This document shows positions 25,078-26,021 of a DNA stretch of 26,021 bases, in pieces. Within the stretch, counting starts at the first letter, position 1, and each line of letters opens with the position of its first letter. The DNA lies in NCBI GenBank assembly GCA_900313345.1, contig OMQW01000052.1, forward strand, positions 1 to 26,021, written 5' to 3'. The notes beneath the pieces were generated by a model. That model had not been told where the DNA came from, ran no database searches, and worked only from the letters and a program-made list of their open reading frames with translations. Made by a program: the position numbers and the translations under genes. The DNA comes from an uncultured Eubacteriales bacterium (lineage in GTDB: Bacteria; Bacillota_I; Bacilli_A; RF39; UBA660).

Positions 25078-25106
25078 ATCTTAATCACTTTGTATCAATT
25101 TGTCAA
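25078..25106 (-). promoter_or_regulatory. sigma-A promoter for the candidate small RNA
   Basis: Minus strand: perfect TTGACA (25106-25101), 17-base spacer, TAAGAT (25083-25078). Predicted start near 25071, at the foot of the first hairpin. The bases around the -10 can also pair as GTGATTA / TAATCAC in DNA. Confidence 0.6.
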
Positions 25107-25123
25107 TCTTTTTTTTATTTTTA

Positions 25124-25132
25124 TGTTAAAAT
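25124..25132 (+). promoter_or_regulatory. probable extended -10 promoter for the 25149 gene
   Basis: TGTTAAAAT (25124-25132) is an extended -10 without a good -35 at 16-18 bases; a TTGTCA at 25100 is 21 bases away. The predicted start is about ten bases before the ATG at 25149. Confidence 0.4.
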
Positions 25133-25148
25133 TATTATAGTGATTGAG

Positions 25149-25700
25149 ATGAATAAAAAATTAAAGTTAAAAAGAAGTGTTATTACTATACTTGTTACTA
25201 TTATTTTTATAATTTTTAGTATACTTTTATTTATATCTTCATATTATGTTTATAAGTCTAGTAGGAAATTTTCTAAATATAATGGCAATAAACAATATAG
25301 TTATGTAATTATAAAAAAAATAAGTAAACCTATTGCTGAATATAATAAAGGAAAATTTTATTTTATAACTGATAATAGAGATAAAATATTTGTATATTAT
25401 ATTAAAGATAATTCTATTAATAAATTTAAAATTAATAATAAAATATATGGTCTTCCTAGAAAATATGATAATAATTTAAGAGATATTGTCATTAAAGATA
25501 TTAATAAGGAACTTTCTTATGATAAGAAGATTAATATAAATAAAGATAATTATAAAAATTATGTTACTTCTTATTATTTAGATAATAGTGTTTTGATAGT
25601 TCATAAGTTTAATTATATTGTTTTTATACTTTTATTATTATTTATTTTATTTTTATTTATATCTTTTAAATATTTAAATAAATATAAGAGAAAATGTTAG
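25149..25700 (+). CDS. unknown membrane protein with two transmembrane helices
   Basis: I do not recognise this 183-residue protein. It has a basic head, a hydrophobic helix at about 10-32, a hydrophilic lysine/asparagine/tyrosine-rich loop of about 120 residues (with YSYVIIKKISKPIAEY and GKFYFITDNRDKIFVYYI, which look like beta strands), and a second helix at about 153-175 followed by KYLNKYKRKC. Both ends should be cytoplasmic and the loop outside. No catalytic motif is visible. Start: the ATG at 25149, with only a weak GTGATTGAG ahead of it. A TTG-started extension to 25023 would run through the hairpins of the small RNA region and lies upstream of the promoter, so it is not accepted. It is a single-gene unit between the small RNA locus and lon. 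Confidence 0.75.
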   Translation: MNKKLKLKRSVITILVTIIFIIFSILLFISSYYVYKSSRKFSKYNGNKQYSYVIIKKISKPIAEYNKGKFYFITDNRDKIFVYYIKDNSINKFKINNKIYGLPRKYDNNLRDIVIKDINKELSYDKKININKDNYKNYVTSYYLDNSVLIVHKFNYIVFILLLLFILFLFISFKYLNKYKRKC

Positions 25701-25719
25701 GTTTTCTCTTGTTTTTTTT
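25686..25719 (+). terminator. intrinsic terminator after the 25149 gene
   Basis: A perfect 9-bp stem AAGAGAAAA / TTTTCTCTT with loop TGTTAGG, then G and eight T's. The left arm encodes the last residues, and the stop codon lies in the loop. Confidence 0.85.
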
Positions 25720-25736
25720 CTATTTTATTATATAAT
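25709..25736 (+). promoter_or_regulatory. sigma-A promoter for lon, overlapping the preceding terminator
   Basis: TTGTTT (25709-25714), 16-base spacer, perfect TATAAT (25731-25736). The -35 begins within the terminator stem and runs into its T-tract. No CtsR- or CIRCE-type heat-shock operator is visible. Confidence 0.6.
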
Positions 25737-25765
25737 AAGAACTAGTATTTTTAGGAGGTATTTGT

Positions 25766-26021
25766 ATGCGTAGTCTAGTTTTTATAACAAATGATCTTGT
25801 TTTATTTCCTAATTCTGAAATTCGTTTTGAAATTGATTCTACTTTTGATAAACATTTTTTTAATTTAGTTAATGAAAGTTCTTCAAAAGAAGTTTTAATT
25901 GTTAATAGTTTAGACAATAGTGCTTTTCCTGATGTAACAATGCTTCCTAATATTGGTGTATTAGCTAAGCTTAATTTTTTTTTGGATATTCCTAATGGTA
26001 AATGCAAGATTACTTTAATGG
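25766..26021 (+). CDS. lon: ATP-dependent protease Lon, N-terminal fragment
   Basis: The window ends 85 codons into this gene. The N-terminal pattern MRSLVFITNDLVLFPNSEIRFEID, then KEVLIVNSLDNSAFPDVTMLPNIGVLAKL and DIPNGKCKITLM, matches the Lon substrate-binding (LAN) domain. That domain usually reads as a leading LPLRdxVlFP-like motif, then a DP/VGTVAxI-like strand and a LPdGxxkvLVeG strand. The ATPase and Ser-Lys protease domains lie beyond the window, so the call rests on this domain alone; stand-alone LAN proteins are the alternative. A strong AGGAGG (25753-25758) seven bases before the ATG fixes the start, and a good promoter lies upstream. Lon degrades misfolded and regulatory proteins in the cytoplasm. 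Confidence 0.78.
   Translation, partial: MRSLVFITNDLVLFPNSEIRFEIDSTFDKHFFNLVNESSSKEVLIVNSLDNSAFPDVTMLPNIGVLAKLNFFLDIPNGKCKITLM

Noticed and set aside
25018..25092. tRNA or known riboswitch from the clustered hairpins
   Set aside because: No acceptor stem, anticodon arm or TTCGANNC loop, and no riboswitch core I recognise; promoter and terminator orientation fit a minus-strand small RNA better.
25023..25148. TTG-started N-terminal extension of the 25149 gene
   Set aside because: It would encode inverted repeats of the small RNA region, lies upstream of the probable promoter, and has the AAAAAGGGG run directly against the TTG with no spacing.
25720..26007. Long minus-strand reading frame opposite lon
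   Set aside because: It is a shadow of the plus-strand frame; the plus frame has a promoter, AGGAGG and Lon N-terminal sequence.

Overview
The window is very AT-rich (roughly 30% G+C by eye). It reads with the standard code: every tryptophan I checked is TGG, and all 14 complete stop codons are TAA or TAG. Gene order points to the Bacilli: miaB-ricA-cotE is the Bacillus arrangement, and rpsP-khpA and cdsA-rseP are also typical pairs. The large pyruvate:ferredoxin oxidoreductase suggests an anaerobe. Together with several oddly built surface proteins, this fits an uncultured, probably host- or gut-associated Bacilli/Mycoplasmatota-like lineage. The lineage call is inference.

Layout. 2-1702: the 3' part of miaB (tRNA modification), ricA (RNase Y specificity factor, YlbF/YmcA family) and cotE (outer spore coat morphogen). 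1761-2537: a membrane-anchored protein with a lectin-fold-like module. 2613-3115: rpsP and khpA. 3205-5379: a three-part surface protein (pilin/TasA-like stalk, the same lectin-like module, then a putative TIM-barrel hydrolase domain). 5405-6301 (minus strand): a radical SAM activase-like enzyme, separated by back-to-back promoters from cdsA and rseP (6409-8282). 8358-11777: nifJ. 11873-24505: one giant gene for a 4210-residue signal-anchored surface protein. 24507-24920: a small anchored protein one base downstream of it. 24966-25106 (minus strand): a probable small RNA with its own promoter and terminator. 25149-25700: an orphan two-helix membrane protein. 25766-26021: the start of lon.

The giant protein is the most interesting object. 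Its ectodomain has about 22 short chitobiase-C-terminal/OmpL47-like beta repeats. Its C-terminal 2400 residues are three tandem super-repeats of about 800 residues, each ending in a glycine-rich domain that resembles the ligand-binding glycine-rich domain of the animal receptors ALK and LTK. The window thus mixes housekeeping genes with a cell-surface, probably glycan- or host-contacting, set.

Intergenic regions are compact. Good sigma-A-type promoters precede most transcription units, and intrinsic terminators commonly overlap the stop codon of the gene they end. In two places the terminator runs into the next gene's -35 box. No tRNA, rRNA, CRISPR array, insertion sequence or integrase gene was seen. 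No gene-free stretch exceeds 300 bases.
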